The notes: generated by a model from the sequence alone, not told the origin. A DNA stretch of 64,000 nucleotides from an uncultured Prevotellaceae bacterium (GCA_902801375.1 CADCIB010000004.1:1-64000); one strand, 5' to 3'. Positions 53,808 to 63,895 are shown, counted from the stretch's first letter. Made by a program: numbers and translations.

Positions 53808-55367
53808 ATGGACATTAAGTTGCTTTGTGGCATTGGACTGGGAACTGCCTCGCTGGCTGGAAATGCTACAACAGCGAAGAAACCAGTGATTGCGCTACCC
53901 CAGAAGCCTAACGTAGTGTTTATCGTAGCTGACGATCTGGGTTACGGAGACTTGAGCTGTTATGGCATGACCCGTGCCCAAACACCCAATGTGGATGCTT
54001 TAGCTCACAACGGGCTACGGTTTACCGATGCTCATGCGGTGGCTGCAACCAGCACGCCTTCCCGTTACTCGCTGTTCACCGGTCAATACAGCTGGCGGCG
54101 TAACGACACACACATTGCTCCAGGCAACGCAGGGATGATCATCCGTCCGGAACAGATTACCATTGCCGATATGTTCAAGGAGGCTGGTTATGTGACGGGC
54201 GCCATTGGTAAATGGCATTTAGGATTGGGCGACAAAACGGGTACGCAGGACTGGAATGCGGAGGTGACACCTGGTCCTCACGACATTGGCTTCGACTATT
54301 CTTATCTGATGGCTGCCACCGGCGACCGTGTTCCATGTGTGTGGATGGAAAATCAACGAGTGGCCAACTATGATGCCTCGGCACCCATCTTTGTGGACTA
54401 TGAACGACCGTTCGAGGGAGAACCATTGGGAAAAGACCATCCTGAAATGCTGACAAAATTGAAACCGTCGCCTAATCATGGACACAACCAGACGATTGTG
54501 AATGGAATCTCGCGTATTGGATATATGAAAGGTGGCGGCAAAGCGCTGTGGGAAGACGAGCATATCGCCGACACATTGACCGCAAAAGCTGTTGAGTTTA
54601 TCCATCAGCGCAAGGATACCACGTTCTTTCTATATGTGGGAACGAACGATGTGCATGTGCCTCGCTATCCAAATGAAGCGTTCCGCGACAAGAGCGGCAT
54701 GGGCTATCGGGGTGATGCCATCCTACAGTTCGACTGGACGGTGGGACAGATTGTGGAGGCGTTGCACCGCGAAGGATTGTTGGAGAACACGCTGATCATC
54801 CTGACAAGCGACAATGGACCTGTCGTTGACGACGGCTATGCCGACCGTTCCGTGGAATTGCTGGGCGACCATCGACCGTGGGGAGATTTCCGAGGAGGGA
54901 AATACAGCAGTTTCCAAGCGGGTACAACAATCCCCTTTATCGTCCATTGGCCTGGAATGGTTGAAGCCGGAACAAGCGACGCATTATTCACCCAGATAGA
55001 TCTTTATGCCTCGTTGGCTCACTTAGTGGGGCAGAATATCGCCAAGGATGCTGCGCCCGATAGTCGTGACTTCCTGAACACCTTGTTAGGAACCGACCGC
55101 AAAGGGCGTGACTATGTAATAGAAGCCTCTCCTCAAACGCTTTCCGTCACCGATGGCCGATGGCATTATATTGCGCCGAGCAACGGTCCAGCATACAATA
55201 AACTAACGAACATTGAACTGGGTAATGCTCCTCATGACCAACTGTACTACTTGAAGACAGATGTCGGAGAGCAAGACAATGTTGCAGCCAAATATCCCAA
55301 GATAGTAAGGAAAATGAAAAGGATACTCGACAAGGAAACGGCTAAGGGGTGCCTGCTTGGAAAATAG
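53808..55367 (+). CDS. Serine-type sulfatase
   Basis: 519 residues of the formylglycine sulfatase family. The modified residue lies in AATSTPSRYSLFTGQYSWR: a Ser-x-Pro-Ser-Arg core, so the Ser must be oxidised to formylglycine by an anaerobic radical SAM maturase, which is encoded directly downstream. Metal and substrate motifs: VFIVADDLGYGDLSCYGMTR near the N-terminus, GAIGKWHLGLG, YVGTNDVHVPRYP, and LTSDNGPVVDDGY. The N-terminus is short and only weakly signal-like (LLCGIGLGTASLAGNA). Substrate unknown; sulfated host or plant glycans are the usual targets in gut Bacteroidales. Confidence 0.92.
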   Translation: MDIKLLCGIGLGTASLAGNATTAKKPVIALPQKPNVVFIVADDLGYGDLSCYGMTRAQTPNVDALAHNGLRFTDAHAVAATSTPSRYSLFTGQYSWRRNDTHIAPGNAGMIIRPEQITIADMFKEAGYVTGAIGKWHLGLGDKTGTQDWNAEVTPGPHDIGFDYSYLMAATGDRVPCVWMENQRVANYDASAPIFVDYERPFEGEPLGKDHPEMLTKLKPSPNHGHNQTIVNGISRIGYMKGGGKALWEDEHIADTLTAKAVEFIHQRKDTTFFLYVGTNDVHVPRYPNEAFRDKSGMGYRGDAILQFDWTVGQIVEALHREGLLENTLIILTSDNGPVVDDGYADRSVELLGDHRPWGDFRGGKYSSFQAGTTIPFIVHWPGMVEAGTSDALFTQIDLYASLAHLVGQNIAKDAAPDSRDFLNTLLGTDRKGRDYVIEASPQTLSVTDGRWHYIAPSNGPAYNKLTNIELGNAPHDQLYYLKTDVGEQDNVAAKYPKIVRKMKRILDKETAKGCLLGK

Positions 55368-55400
55368 ACCTCTACGTGTTTTTCGTAAACAGATTATCAC

Positions 55401-56636
55401 ATGGCAACCCTATCACCCTTCGCCCGACCGCTCTATGTCATGCTGAAGCCTTCTGGAGCACATTGCAACTTGGCTTGCGACTATTGTTACTATACTGAAA
55501 AGCTGAAGTTGTACCAAAACTCCTCCAATCATGTCATGAGCGATGCGCTTTTGGAAAAGTTCATCAAGGAATATATCGAGTCCCAAATGACGAAAGAGGT
55601 GCTCTTTACGTGGCATGGGGGCGAGACCTTCATGCGCCCGCTCTCTTTTTACCAGCGTGCTGTGGAACTGCAACAGCGGTATGCATGGGGAAGACAGATA
55701 GATAATTGCATCCAGACAAACGGAACGATGATCACCGACGAATGGTGTCGCTTCTTGCACGACAACCATTGGTTGGTAGGGGTGTCGATAGACGGGCCTC
55801 AGGAATTCCACGATGAGTACCGCAGAAACCGCATGGGGGCACCTTCCTTTGTGAAGGTCATGAGAGGAATTGACCTGCTGAACAAGTATCAGGTGGAGTG
55901 GAATGCGATGGCGGTGGTGAACGATTTCAATGCCGATTATCCCCTCGATTTCTATCATTTTTTCAAGCAGATAGGATGCCACTATATTCAGTTCACCCCC
56001 ATCGTGGAAAGGATTTCTACTCATCCCGATGGAAGGCATTTGGCCGCTGTAGAAGAACAAACGACAAGACTTGCCGACTTCTCTATTACTCCCGAGCAGT
56101 GGGGTCGATTCACCTGTGCCATCTTCGACGAATGGGTGCGTGAGGATGTCGGTGAGTATTTCATTCAGCTCTTCGACTCAACGCTCGCTAATTGGATGGG
56201 AGAGCAGCCGGGCGTCTGTTCGCTGGCCAAGACCTGTGGCCATGCCGGCGTAATGGAGTACAATGGTGATGTATATGCATGCGACCATTTCGTGTTTCCA
56301 CAGTACAAGCTGGGGAATATCTCCTCCAATACCTTGGTGGAGATGATGTACAGCGATAAGCAGCAGCGTTTCGGACAAGCCAAACACGACACGCTGCCTC
56401 AGCAATGCAGGCAATGTCAATTTTTGTTCGCTTGCAACGGAGAGTGCCCGAAGAATCGTTTTTGCAAGACAAAGAATGGAGAGCTTGGTCTGAACTATCT
56501 TTGTGAAGGTTATTACCGCTTTTTCCAGCATGTAGTCCCTTATATGGATTTCATGAAAAACGAACTGCTCGCTCAGCGTCCACCAGCAAACATTATGCAA
56601 GCGCTGAAAGAGGGAAAGTTGAATGTTGGAGCATAG
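55401..56636 (+). CDS. Anaerobic sulfatase-maturating radical SAM enzyme (anSME)
   Basis: 411 residues. Radical SAM cluster CNLACDYCYY (CxxxCxxC) at about residues 25-34, followed by the anSME hallmarks VLFTWHGGETFMRPLSFYQR and SIQTNGTxI-type text (CIQTNGTMITDEW), and SIDGPQEFHDEYRRN. The C-terminal SPASM domain supplies auxiliary cluster cysteines (VCSLAKTCGHAGVMEYNGDV, YACDHFVFPQYKLGNI, CRQCQFLFACNGECPKNRFC). It converts the active-site Ser (or Cys) of sulfatases to formylglycine. It lies 33 bases after the Ser-type sulfatase, the expected partner. Confidence 0.94.
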   Translation: MATLSPFARPLYVMLKPSGAHCNLACDYCYYTEKLKLYQNSSNHVMSDALLEKFIKEYIESQMTKEVLFTWHGGETFMRPLSFYQRAVELQQRYAWGRQIDNCIQTNGTMITDEWCRFLHDNHWLVGVSIDGPQEFHDEYRRNRMGAPSFVKVMRGIDLLNKYQVEWNAMAVVNDFNADYPLDFYHFFKQIGCHYIQFTPIVERISTHPDGRHLAAVEEQTTRLADFSITPEQWGRFTCAIFDEWVREDVGEYFIQLFDSTLANWMGEQPGVCSLAKTCGHAGVMEYNGDVYACDHFVFPQYKLGNISSNTLVEMMYSDKQQRFGQAKHDTLPQQCRQCQFLFACNGECPKNRFCKTKNGELGLNYLCEGYYRFFQHVVPYMDFMKNELLAQRPPANIMQALKEGKLNVGA

Positions 56637-56756
56637 TTTGTTGGTCTGGCTTCGCAAAATCTCCATTGTGGAAAACCGAAGAATACAACTCTTGTCTGAT
56701 TCGGGTTAAATAATCATAAATACGAAAAAGGTGTTTGTAGATTACCGATTATTTGG

Positions 56757-56764
56757 TATATTTG
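56757..56764 (+). promoter_or_regulatory. Promoter of the aldehyde dehydrogenase gene
   Basis: TATATTTG with TTTG at 56734-56737, spacing 19. Confidence 0.75.
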
Positions 56765-56822
56765 CAGATGATTTTTCATGGACAGACGAACCATTTTTTA
56801 TCACCTAAACAAATCAACCGAT

Positions 56823-58265
56823 ATGAAAGAACTGAAAATGTACATTAATGGCCGCTTCTGCGAGAGTCGCAATGGCCAATGGATCGACGTGCTGAACCCG
56901 TCGACCGAGGAAGTTATCTCACGACAGCCGGAAGGAACCATCGAGGATGTGAACGAGGCTCTCGATGCCGCCCGTGCTGCTCAGAAGGCTTGGGCAAAGA
57001 CCCCCGCCATCGAACGGGCTGGCTACCTGCTGAAGATTGCCGATGGCATCAAGAAACACGAACAGAAGTTTACCGAGATTCTCATGCGTGAACAGGGAAA
57101 GACACGCGCTTGGGCAAGTATCGAGGTGGGCGCTACAATTTCTTATTTCGAGTATATGGCAACTTTTGCCCGTCACATCGAAGGTGAGATTATTCCCAGC
57201 GACCGTCCCAACGAGACCATCCTCCTGACCAAGAAGCCCATTGGCGTCGTGGCTGGCATTCTGCCTTGGAATTTCCCATTCTTCTTGATAGCCCGCAAGG
57301 CAGGTGCTGCATTGATAGCTGGTTGTACCATCGTGATCAAACCCAGTCAGTTGACGCCAGAGAATTGCACTGAGTTTGCCAAGGTGGTTGATGAAGTGGG
57401 ACTGCCTGCTGGTGTCATCAACATTGTCACCGGCAAGGGAAGTGTCATTGGTAACGAAATGGCTGGAAGTCCGAAGATTGACATTGTAAGCGTCACCGGG
57501 TCGGTGGGTGCTGGTGAGAGCATCATGGCAGCCGCCTCAAAGAATATCACGAAGGTGAGTCTGGAACTGGGCGGAAAGGCTCCGGCAATCGTGATGAAAG
57601 ATGCCGATTTGGAGCGTGCTGCACAGTGGATTGTAGATTCACGCATCGGCAACAACGGCCAGATATGCAACAATGCTGAGCGCGTTTATGTGCAGAAAGA
57701 GGTAAAAGACGCCTTTACACGCATACTCGTGGAGAAGATGAAGGCCGTGAAGGTGGGCGATGTGCTCAAAGACGAGACCGTGGATATGGGACCGTTGGTA
57801 GAAGCCCGCGCTCTGGAGAGCGTGACCGAAAAAGTGGAACGCGCTATCCGGCAAGGCGCCAAACTACTATGCGGAGGCCACCGCGTGGGTGAAAAGGGCT
57901 ACTTCTATGCCGCCACCGTACTCGATGACTGTCGGCAGGATATGGACATCATCCACGAAGAGACTTTCGGGCCGGTAATCCCCCTCATTACCTTTGATAC
58001 ACTCGACGAAGTGATCAGTTATGCCAACGACTGTGAGTATGGTTTGGCATCAAGCATCTTCACAAAAGACCTGAATGTGGCTGTTAAGGCATGCCGCGAA
58101 TTGGAGTTTGGCGAAACCTACATCAACCGAGAGCACTTTGAGGCCATTCAGGGCTTCCATGCAGGCGTGAAGAAGAGCGGAATCGGCGGCGCAGACGGTA
58201 AGCATGGCGTCGACGAGTATCTCGTCACGCACGTCACCTACCTCGATACCTACGACGATATGTAA
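56823..58265 (+). CDS. aldA: NAD-dependent aldehyde dehydrogenase, AldA (lactaldehyde dehydrogenase) type
   Basis: 480 residues from ATG 56823, matching E. coli AldA (479). The similarity to AldA is strong along the whole length: INGRF, WIDVLNPSTEEVISRQPEG, GVVAGILPWNFPFFLIARKA, KVSLELGGKAPAIVMKDADL, catalytic Cys in NNGQICNNAERVYVQKE, HEETFGPVIPLITFDTLDE and KKSGIGGADGKHGVDEYL. AldA oxidises L-lactaldehyde from fucose/rhamnose breakdown, and glycolaldehyde. The frame also has an ATG at 56778 (15 extra codons, just after the promoter), but AldA homologs begin at about the chosen start. Single gene. Confidence 0.88.
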   Translation: MKELKMYINGRFCESRNGQWIDVLNPSTEEVISRQPEGTIEDVNEALDAARAAQKAWAKTPAIERAGYLLKIADGIKKHEQKFTEILMREQGKTRAWASIEVGATISYFEYMATFARHIEGEIIPSDRPNETILLTKKPIGVVAGILPWNFPFFLIARKAGAALIAGCTIVIKPSQLTPENCTEFAKVVDEVGLPAGVINIVTGKGSVIGNEMAGSPKIDIVSVTGSVGAGESIMAAASKNITKVSLELGGKAPAIVMKDADLERAAQWIVDSRIGNNGQICNNAERVYVQKEVKDAFTRILVEKMKAVKVGDVLKDETVDMGPLVEARALESVTEKVERAIRQGAKLLCGGHRVGEKGYFYAATVLDDCRQDMDIIHEETFGPVIPLITFDTLDEVISYANDCEYGLASSIFTKDLNVAVKACRELEFGETYINREHFEAIQGFHAGVKKSGIGGADGKHGVDEYLVTHVTYLDTYDDM

Positions 58266-58344
58266 GCCGCTCGTCATTTGTCCTAAATATATTAAAAAGG
58301 TGGGAAGATATGTTGTTTTTTTTGCATTGTAAGGAATAATTGCG

Positions 58345-58352
58345 TACCTTTG
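58345..58352 (+). promoter_or_regulatory. Promoter of gyrA
   Basis: TACCTTTG with TTTG at 58321-58324, spacing 20. Confidence 0.85.
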
Positions 58353-58358
58353 CATGGT

Positions 58359-58376
58359 TTTTCACGAGAGTGAAAA
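58359..58376 (+). promoter_or_regulatory. Hairpin at the start of the gyrA leader
   Basis: TTTTCAC (58359-58365), GAGA tetraloop, GTGAAAA (58370-58376), at or within a few bases of the expected transcription start. A second small stem GGCT/AGCC surrounds TTAAAT about 15 bases on. The leader to the ATG is about 87 bases. Confidence 0.5.
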
Positions 58377-58444
58377 TCGCATAGCGGGGCTTTAAATAGC
58401 CTTAAACGCAATATTCAGACAAATTAACAAATATCGAATAATCA

Positions 58445-61096
58445 ATGGACGACAATCAAAACTTCGATGGCACTCAGACCATCGACAACGACAGAATCAT
58501 CAGAATCAACATTGAGGAGGAGATGAAGTCCTCCTACATCGACTATTCAATGTCGGTGATTGTGGCTCGTGCTTTGCCCGATGTGCGCGATGGTTTCAAA
58601 CCCGTGCACCGCCGTATCCTTTACGGTATGGCTGGCATCGGCAACACGAGCGACAAGCCTTACAAGAAATGTGCCCGCGTGGTGGGTGAGGTGCTGGGTA
58701 AGTACCACCCCCATGGCGACAGCTCCGTTTATGGAGCGCTGGTACGTATGGCCCAGGATTGGAACATGCGCTACACGCTGGTAGACGGACAGGGTAACTT
58801 TGGTAGTGTTGATGGCGACTCTGCAGCTGCAATGCGATACACAGAGTGTCGCCTGTCGAAGATGGGTGAGCACATCATGGACGATTTGGAGAAAGAAACG
58901 GTGGATATGGCTCCCAACTTCGACGATTCGCTGACAGAGCCTACCGTCATGCCTACGAAGATACCTAACCTGCTGGTAAATGGCGGCAACGGTATTGCTG
59001 TGGGTATGGCCACAAACATACCGACACATAATCTCAGTGAGGTGATTGACGGTTGTTGTGCTTATATCGATAATCCTGACATCGACACCGATGGACTCAT
59101 GCAGTATATACAGGCTCCCGACTTCCCCACAGGTGCCTATATCTATGGCCTTCAGGGTGTGAAGGATGCCTATGAGACCGGTCGTGGACGTATCGTGATG
59201 CGTGCTAAGGCTGAGATCGAGAGTCATGAAACTCACGACAAGATTGTCATCACAGAGATACCTTATGGCGTGAACAAAGCTCAGCTCATCGAGTATATCG
59301 CCGACCTTGTGAAGGATGGCAAGCTCGAAGGCATCTCGAACGCCAACGACGAGTCGGGCAGACAGGGTATGCGCATTGTCATTGACGTGAAACGCGACAC
59401 CAATGCCAAGGTCATCCTGAACAAACTGTTCAAGATGACCGCACTGCAGAGTGCTTTCTCCGTGAACTGCATCGCTTTGGTGAAAGGCCGTCCTCGTCTG
59501 CTCTCTCTGAAGGAATGCGTGAAGTATTTCGTGGAACATCGTCATGACGTGACCATCCGTCGAACACAGTTCGACCTGAGGAAAGCCAAAGAGCGCGCCC
59601 ATATCCTCGAAGGACTGATTATTGCCGTGAACAATATCGATGAAGTGGTGCACATCATACGCAATTCAAAGACACCCAGCGATGCCCAGCGTAACCTTGA
59701 AGAACGGTTCAATCTGGACGAATTGCAGTCGAAGGCTATCGTCGACATGCGACTGAGCCAACTTACTGGCTTGCGTGTTGATCAGCTCCACCAGGAGTAC
59801 GACGATCTTCAAAAACTTATTGCCGACCTTCAGGAGATTCTCGACAACCCCGAGCGCTGCAAGCAGGTTATGAAAGACGACTTGCAGGAGGTGAAAGAGA
59901 AGTATGGCGACGAGCGCCGCACACAGATTGTGCCTGAGGAGCATGAGTTCAACATGGAAGATTTCTATGCCAACGACCCCGTTGTCATCACTATGAGCCA
60001 CTTAGGCTACATCAAGCGCACACCGCTCTCGGAGTTCCGCGAGCAGGCTCGTGGTGGCATCGGATCGAAGGGTGCCCGTACCCGCGACAACGACTTCACG
60101 CAATACATCTATCCTGCCACGATGCACCAGACGATGCTCTTCTTTACGAAGAAAGGGCGTTGCTATTGGCTGAAGTGCTACGAACTGCCCGAAGGTGATC
60201 GCAACTTCAAGGGTCGTGCCATTCAGAATATGCTTAATATCGATCCCGATGACTCGGTAAACAATATCTTACGCCTGCGCAGCAGAGGTCTTGAGAATGA
60301 AGAGTTTATCAATAGCCACTACGTAGTGTTTGCCACAAAGAGGGGCATAGTCAAGAAGACTTGTCTCGAAGCTTATTCACGCCCGCGTGCCAATGGGGTA
60401 AATGCCATTAACATCCTTGAAGGCGATGAGGTGGTTGATGTACGCCTGACCAACGGAAAGAATGAGCTGGTGATGGCCAGCCGCAGTGGATTTGCTGTAC
60501 GTTTCCACGAGAACCGCATACGTACGATGGGGCGTGTAGCAACTGGTGTTATCGGTATGCGCATCGACCAAAACGACGACGCTGTCGTTGGTATGGTGGT
60601 AGTGAACAATCCTGAGGAAGAAACAATCATGGTTGTGAGCGAAAACGGGTATGGCAAGCGTTCGCAAGTAGAAGACTACCGTGTGACAAATCGTGGAACA
60701 AAAGGCGTTAAGACTCTGAATATCACAGAGAAAACTGGTCAACTGGTGGCTATCAAGAACGTGAATGACGAGAACGACCTGATGATTATCAACAAGAGTG
60801 GTATCGTCATCCGCTTGGCTGTTGACGAGTGTCGTGTAATGGGACGTGCTACACAAGGCGTACGACTCATTAACCTCGCAAAAAAGAACGAGGTGATAGC
60901 CAGCGTATGCAAAGTGATGAGTTCTGACCTGGAGGCTATCGTCGAGCAAAAGAGTCGCGAGGAATACGCGCAGAAGACTGAGGCCATTCAGCGTGATGTT
61001 ACTGCTTCCGCCAATGAAGAGTCGACTGAGGAAACGGAACCTGCTGACGACCCTATCGCCGACGATGATGCGCCCGTTGTTGATTTCGGAGATTAA
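58445..61096 (+). CDS. gyrA: DNA gyrase subunit A
   Basis: 883 residues. Introduces negative supercoils with GyrB. Catalytic Tyr in [16 protein letters not shown]-terminal [20 protein letters not shown] and quinolone region [17 protein letters not shown]. The GyrA box, which separates gyrase from topoisomerase IV, is [15 protein letters not shown] at about residue 530. The C-terminal pinwheel repeats follow (e.g. [20 protein letters not shown]), then an acidic tail of about 35 residues ([20 protein letters not shown]). In E. coli position 87 is Asp; here the aligned residue is Gly. Own promoter; no terminator found. Confidence 0.96.
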   Translation: MDDNQNFDGTQTIDNDRIIRINIEEEMKSSYIDYSMSVIVARALPDVRDGFKPVHRRILYGMAGIGNTSDKPYKKCARVVGEVLGKYHPHGDSSVYGALVRMAQDWNMRYTLVDGQGNFGSVDGDSAAAMRYTECRLSKMGEHIMDDLEKETVDMAPNFDDSLTEPTVMPTKIPNLLVNGGNGIAVGMATNIPTHNLSEVIDGCCAYIDNPDIDTDGLMQYIQAPDFPTGAYIYGLQGVKDAYETGRGRIVMRAKAEIESHETHDKIVITEIPYGVNKAQLIEYIADLVKDGKLEGISNANDESGRQGMRIVIDVKRDTNAKVILNKLFKMTALQSAFSVNCIALVKGRPRLLSLKECVKYFVEHRHDVTIRRTQFDLRKAKERAHILEGLIIAVNNIDEVVHIIRNSKTPSDAQRNLEERFNLDELQSKAIVDMRLSQLTGLRVDQLHQEYDDLQKLIADLQEILDNPERCKQVMKDDLQEVKEKYGDERRTQIVPEEHEFNMEDFYANDPVVITMSHLGYIKRTPLSEFREQARGGIGSKGARTRDNDFTQYIYPATMHQTMLFFTKKGRCYWLKCYELPEGDRNFKGRAIQNMLNIDPDDSVNNILRLRSRGLENEEFINSHYVVFATKRGIVKKTCLEAYSRPRANGVNAINILEGDEVVDVRLTNGKNELVMASRSGFAVRFHENRIRTMGRVATGVIGMRIDQNDDAVVGMVVVNNPEEETIMVVSENGYGKRSQVEDYRVTNRGTKGVKTLNITEKTGQLVAIKNVNDENDLMIINKSGIVIRLAVDECRVMGRATQGVRLINLAKKNEVIASVCKVMSSDLEAIVEQKSREEYAQKTEAIQRDVTASANEESTEETEPADDPIADDDAPVVDFGD

Positions 61097-61228
61097 ACCA
61101 TTTCATTGATTCTATGTCTTATAAAATGTTGAATGAAGGTTAATGGATGAAGGATGATGGCAAGTGTCTGCAACTCCTGAACTCCTGAAGAATAAATGTC
61201 AAACAACTATAATTTTTTTAAGTAGCTT

Positions 61229-62425
61229 ATGAAAAAGATCATGTTGATGGCTGTAGCTGCCATGTTCGCAGTATCGGCCGGTGCCCAGAACCCTGCTGTT
61301 GCAAAGCAAATCAAGGGCATGAAGAATTATCAAGAAGCCCTCGGACTCTTGAAGTCTAACCTCCAGAGCCTGAGCAACGAGGAGAAAGCCGCAGCCTACA
61401 ACAAGCTGGTGGACTTGGCGCTCGACAAGTTTAACAAAGAAAGCAGCATTGAGCAAGTCAATCAGGCCATGCAGAAGAACGACCCTTACGACAAGGAGGG
61501 TATGAACGATGCCGCTTACAACGCTGTTGTGAATGCTATGGAGTGCTACAAATACGACCAGATGCCCAACGCCAAGGGACAGGTGAAACCGAAGTTCGCC
61601 AAGAACGTCGACCGTGTATTGGGCGCTCGCCTCGCTATGGTGCAAGCCGGTCAGGATGCTGCTTCTGAAGACAAAGGTGCTGACGAGGTGCTGAAATACT
61701 GGGGAACCTTCGTAGACAGCGATAGCAATCCTCTCTTCGCCAACATCGATCGCACTCAGCAGGCACAGTTCATGGGACAGGTGGCTCGTTTCGCAGCCAT
61801 CTACGCCTATCAGAACAAGGAGATGGAGCGTGCTTCGCGCTATTGTAAGGTAGCCATGCAGGACCCCGAGGAGCGCAACGATGCCCTGAGCCTTAGCGTG
61901 CTCATCCTGCAGAGCGAACTGAAAACACGTGAAGACTCTGTCAATTATGTGAATAACCTGCTTGAGCTCCATGAGCAGAATCCGCAGAATGAGGTGATTC
62001 TCGAGAATATCTACAACACTTATTCTTATCTCGGCGAGCAAGATAAGGCAAAGAATTTCCTTAAGGGTGTGCTCGACAAGGATCCCAACAACTTTGTGGC
62101 TCTCGCTGATATGGGTATTGCCTGCATGCGCGACGACAATGTAGACGACGCAATCACCTATCTGCGCCGTGCCATCGCCGTGAAAGACGACAATGCTGTG
62201 CTCCACACCTATGTGGGTGCCTGCTGCGTAGCTAAAGCTCAGGTGGAAGTAGTTCCCGAGAATGCCAAGAAATTCTACGAGGAGGCTGTACAGCACTACG
62301 ACCGCGCCAAGGCACTTGACCCCAACAAGGAAGTCAGCAACTGGGGCTACAGCCGTTACAGCGCCTATAGCCAACTTTACGGTCCCGAAGACCCGCGTAC
62401 CAAGGCTGCTGAGGCAGAACAATAA
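61229..62425 (+). CDS. Periplasmic TPR protein
   Basis: 398 residues, signal peptide (MLMAVAAMFAVSAGAQ). Helical repeats throughout; the clearest TPRs are near the C-terminus (EVILENIYNTYSYLGEQDKA, FVALADMGIACMRDDNVDDA, LHTYVGACCVAKAQVEVVPE). No enzymatic motif. It follows gyrA by 132 bases, with no TAnnTTTG box (only TATAATTTTTTT), and is followed 16 bases later by a second TPR gene. Function unknown; probably a protein-binding scaffold in the envelope. Confidence 0.75.
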   Translation: MKKIMLMAVAAMFAVSAGAQNPAVAKQIKGMKNYQEALGLLKSNLQSLSNEEKAAAYNKLVDLALDKFNKESSIEQVNQAMQKNDPYDKEGMNDAAYNAVVNAMECYKYDQMPNAKGQVKPKFAKNVDRVLGARLAMVQAGQDAASEDKGADEVLKYWGTFVDSDSNPLFANIDRTQQAQFMGQVARFAAIYAYQNKEMERASRYCKVAMQDPEERNDALSLSVLILQSELKTREDSVNYVNNLLELHEQNPQNEVILENIYNTYSYLGEQDKAKNFLKGVLDKDPNNFVALADMGIACMRDDNVDDAITYLRRAIAVKDDNAVLHTYVGACCVAKAQVEVVPENAKKFYEEAVQHYDRAKALDPNKEVSNWGYSRYSAYSQLYGPEDPRTKAAEAEQ

Positions 62426-62441
62426 TCGTAAAGATTAATAG

Positions 62442-63650
62442 ATGAAGAAAAAGAGAATCGTTTTGACAACGCTTCTCTTGATAATCCTACTACCGTGCTT
62501 GAACGCTCAGAAAAAAGAGATTGCTCAAGCACGGACTTTTATCAAGAGCGGCAAGAGTCTCGACAAGGCTGAGACTATGATGCGTAAGCTGCTGAACGAT
62601 AGCAGTAATCAGTCGAACACCAAGATACATGTGACCCTCTGCGAGGCGCTGCGCAAGCAATACGAAGAGCAGAATGAGAAAATGTATCTCAGGCAGAAGG
62701 TTGACTCGGTGGCTATGTTCGGCATTTTGCAGCGTCTGTTCCTTGCCTGCGAGGCTCTCGACTCGCTCGAAATGGGGACTCTCGTCCCCCAGTCCTCACC
62801 CCTCACCTCCAAACTAAAGTATCGAGCACGGCATGCCGCCTATCTGGACACCTATCGTAACAACCTTAGGAGTGCCGCGTCGTTCTACATGCGGCAGCAG
62901 AAATACCGAGAGGCCTTCGACTTCAACGACCTGTATATCGGCTGTATGAAACAGCCCCTTTTTGCTGATTATCATTATCCTGAAAGCCCCCTTGCAGCCT
63001 ACTGGGCCCTTTTTGCTGGCTATAAGCTGGGCGATTACGACCTGACCATGAAGTACGCCGATATGGCCTTGAAAGACTCTACCCACCTGGAATACACGCT
63101 GCAATATTTGGCAGAAACTTACCAACGGCTGGATAATATGGCACTTTATGAGAAGACCTTGACCGATGGTTTTAACAGCTATGGCAATTCGCCCTATTTC
63201 TTTTCCAAACTCATGGACTTTTACAACCGCCGCAGCCGTCCAGACTTGGCCATGCAGGTGGTGGACCGCGCTTTGGAGAAAAACGACACCAGTCAACTGT
63301 TTCTTTTCGCAAAAAGCACTCAGTTGCTCAATATGGGCGACTATCTGCCTTGCATCGAAATTTGCGACACGCTCATCCGTCGCGACTCCACGATGGCCGA
63401 TGCTCACTACAACGCTGGAGTGGCCTACTTGAATCTTGCCTTCGAGACAGAAAAGAATACTTCAGCCAAACCTGCCAAGAAACGCGAACTGCTGAAGCAT
63501 TATTATTCCTCAGCCCGGCCATACATGGAGCGTTACCGCGAGCTCCGACCGGAGGAAAAGGAAAAGTGGGCCGCCGCTCTCTACAACATCTACTTGAACT
63601 TGAACATGGGAAAGGAGTTCCTCGAAATTGACCGCCTTTTGCGAGAGTGA
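62442..63650 (+). CDS. Periplasmic TPR protein
   Basis: 402 residues, signal peptide (LTTLLLIILLPCLNAQ). Helical repeats (YMRQQKYREAFDFNDLYIGC, YTLQYLAETYQRLDNMALYE, DAHYNAGVAYLNLAFETEKN) form at least five TPR-like units. Probably co-transcribed with the preceding TPR gene and may act with it. A low-complexity loop (VPQSSPLTSKLKY, DNA 62770-62812) interrupts an otherwise regular helix array and resembles the GTGAG-type insertions in other genes, read on the opposite strand. Confidence 0.72.
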   Translation: MKKKRIVLTTLLLIILLPCLNAQKKEIAQARTFIKSGKSLDKAETMMRKLLNDSSNQSNTKIHVTLCEALRKQYEEQNEKMYLRQKVDSVAMFGILQRLFLACEALDSLEMGTLVPQSSPLTSKLKYRARHAAYLDTYRNNLRSAASFYMRQQKYREAFDFNDLYIGCMKQPLFADYHYPESPLAAYWALFAGYKLGDYDLTMKYADMALKDSTHLEYTLQYLAETYQRLDNMALYEKTLTDGFNSYGNSPYFFSKLMDFYNRRSRPDLAMQVVDRALEKNDTSQLFLFAKSTQLLNMGDYLPCIEICDTLIRRDSTMADAHYNAGVAYLNLAFETEKNTSAKPAKKRELLKHYYSSARPYMERYRELRPEEKEKWAAALYNIYLNLNMGKEFLEIDRLLRE

Positions 63651-63683
63651 CCTTCTAAGAATAAATGAATTCATATTTCTAAT

Positions 63684-63793
63684 CTCGACAGAGACCATCG
63701 CTGAGGTTGTCAGAGATGGTCTTTGTTGTTGTCAGAGATTATTTCCAAGGACGTCAGAAATGGTTTCTATTCTCGTCAGAGATAGTCTCTGAA
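63684..63793. repeat. 22-bp degenerate tandem repeat, five units
   Basis: Contiguous 22-base units start at 63684, 63706, 63728, 63750 and 63772. Consensus about NTYGTCAGAGATNGTYTYTN; GTCAGA is kept in four of five, the first reading GACAGA. No spacers. The rest of 63651-63878 is AT-rich without a gene. Confidence 0.82.
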
Positions 63794-63878
63794 GGTACCA
63801 TCCCTATTCTTTTCATACAATCTTTGTGTTTTTTAGAAAAAAATGCCAATATTTCTTTGTTTATATTCTTTTTTTTCT

Positions 63879-63886
63879 TATCTTTG
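63879..63886 (+). promoter_or_regulatory. Promoter of the last gene
   Basis: TATCTTTG with TTTG at 63856-63859, spacing 19; ATG 9 bases after the box. Confidence 0.75.
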
Positions 63887-63895
63887 CAACAGATT

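Noticed and set aside
61199-62422. 407-codon open frame on the minus strand
   Set aside because: It lies fully antisense to a TPR gene with signal peptide and repeats; GC-rich third positions make such shadow frames common here. The same holds for 58547-59653 and 2242-3264.
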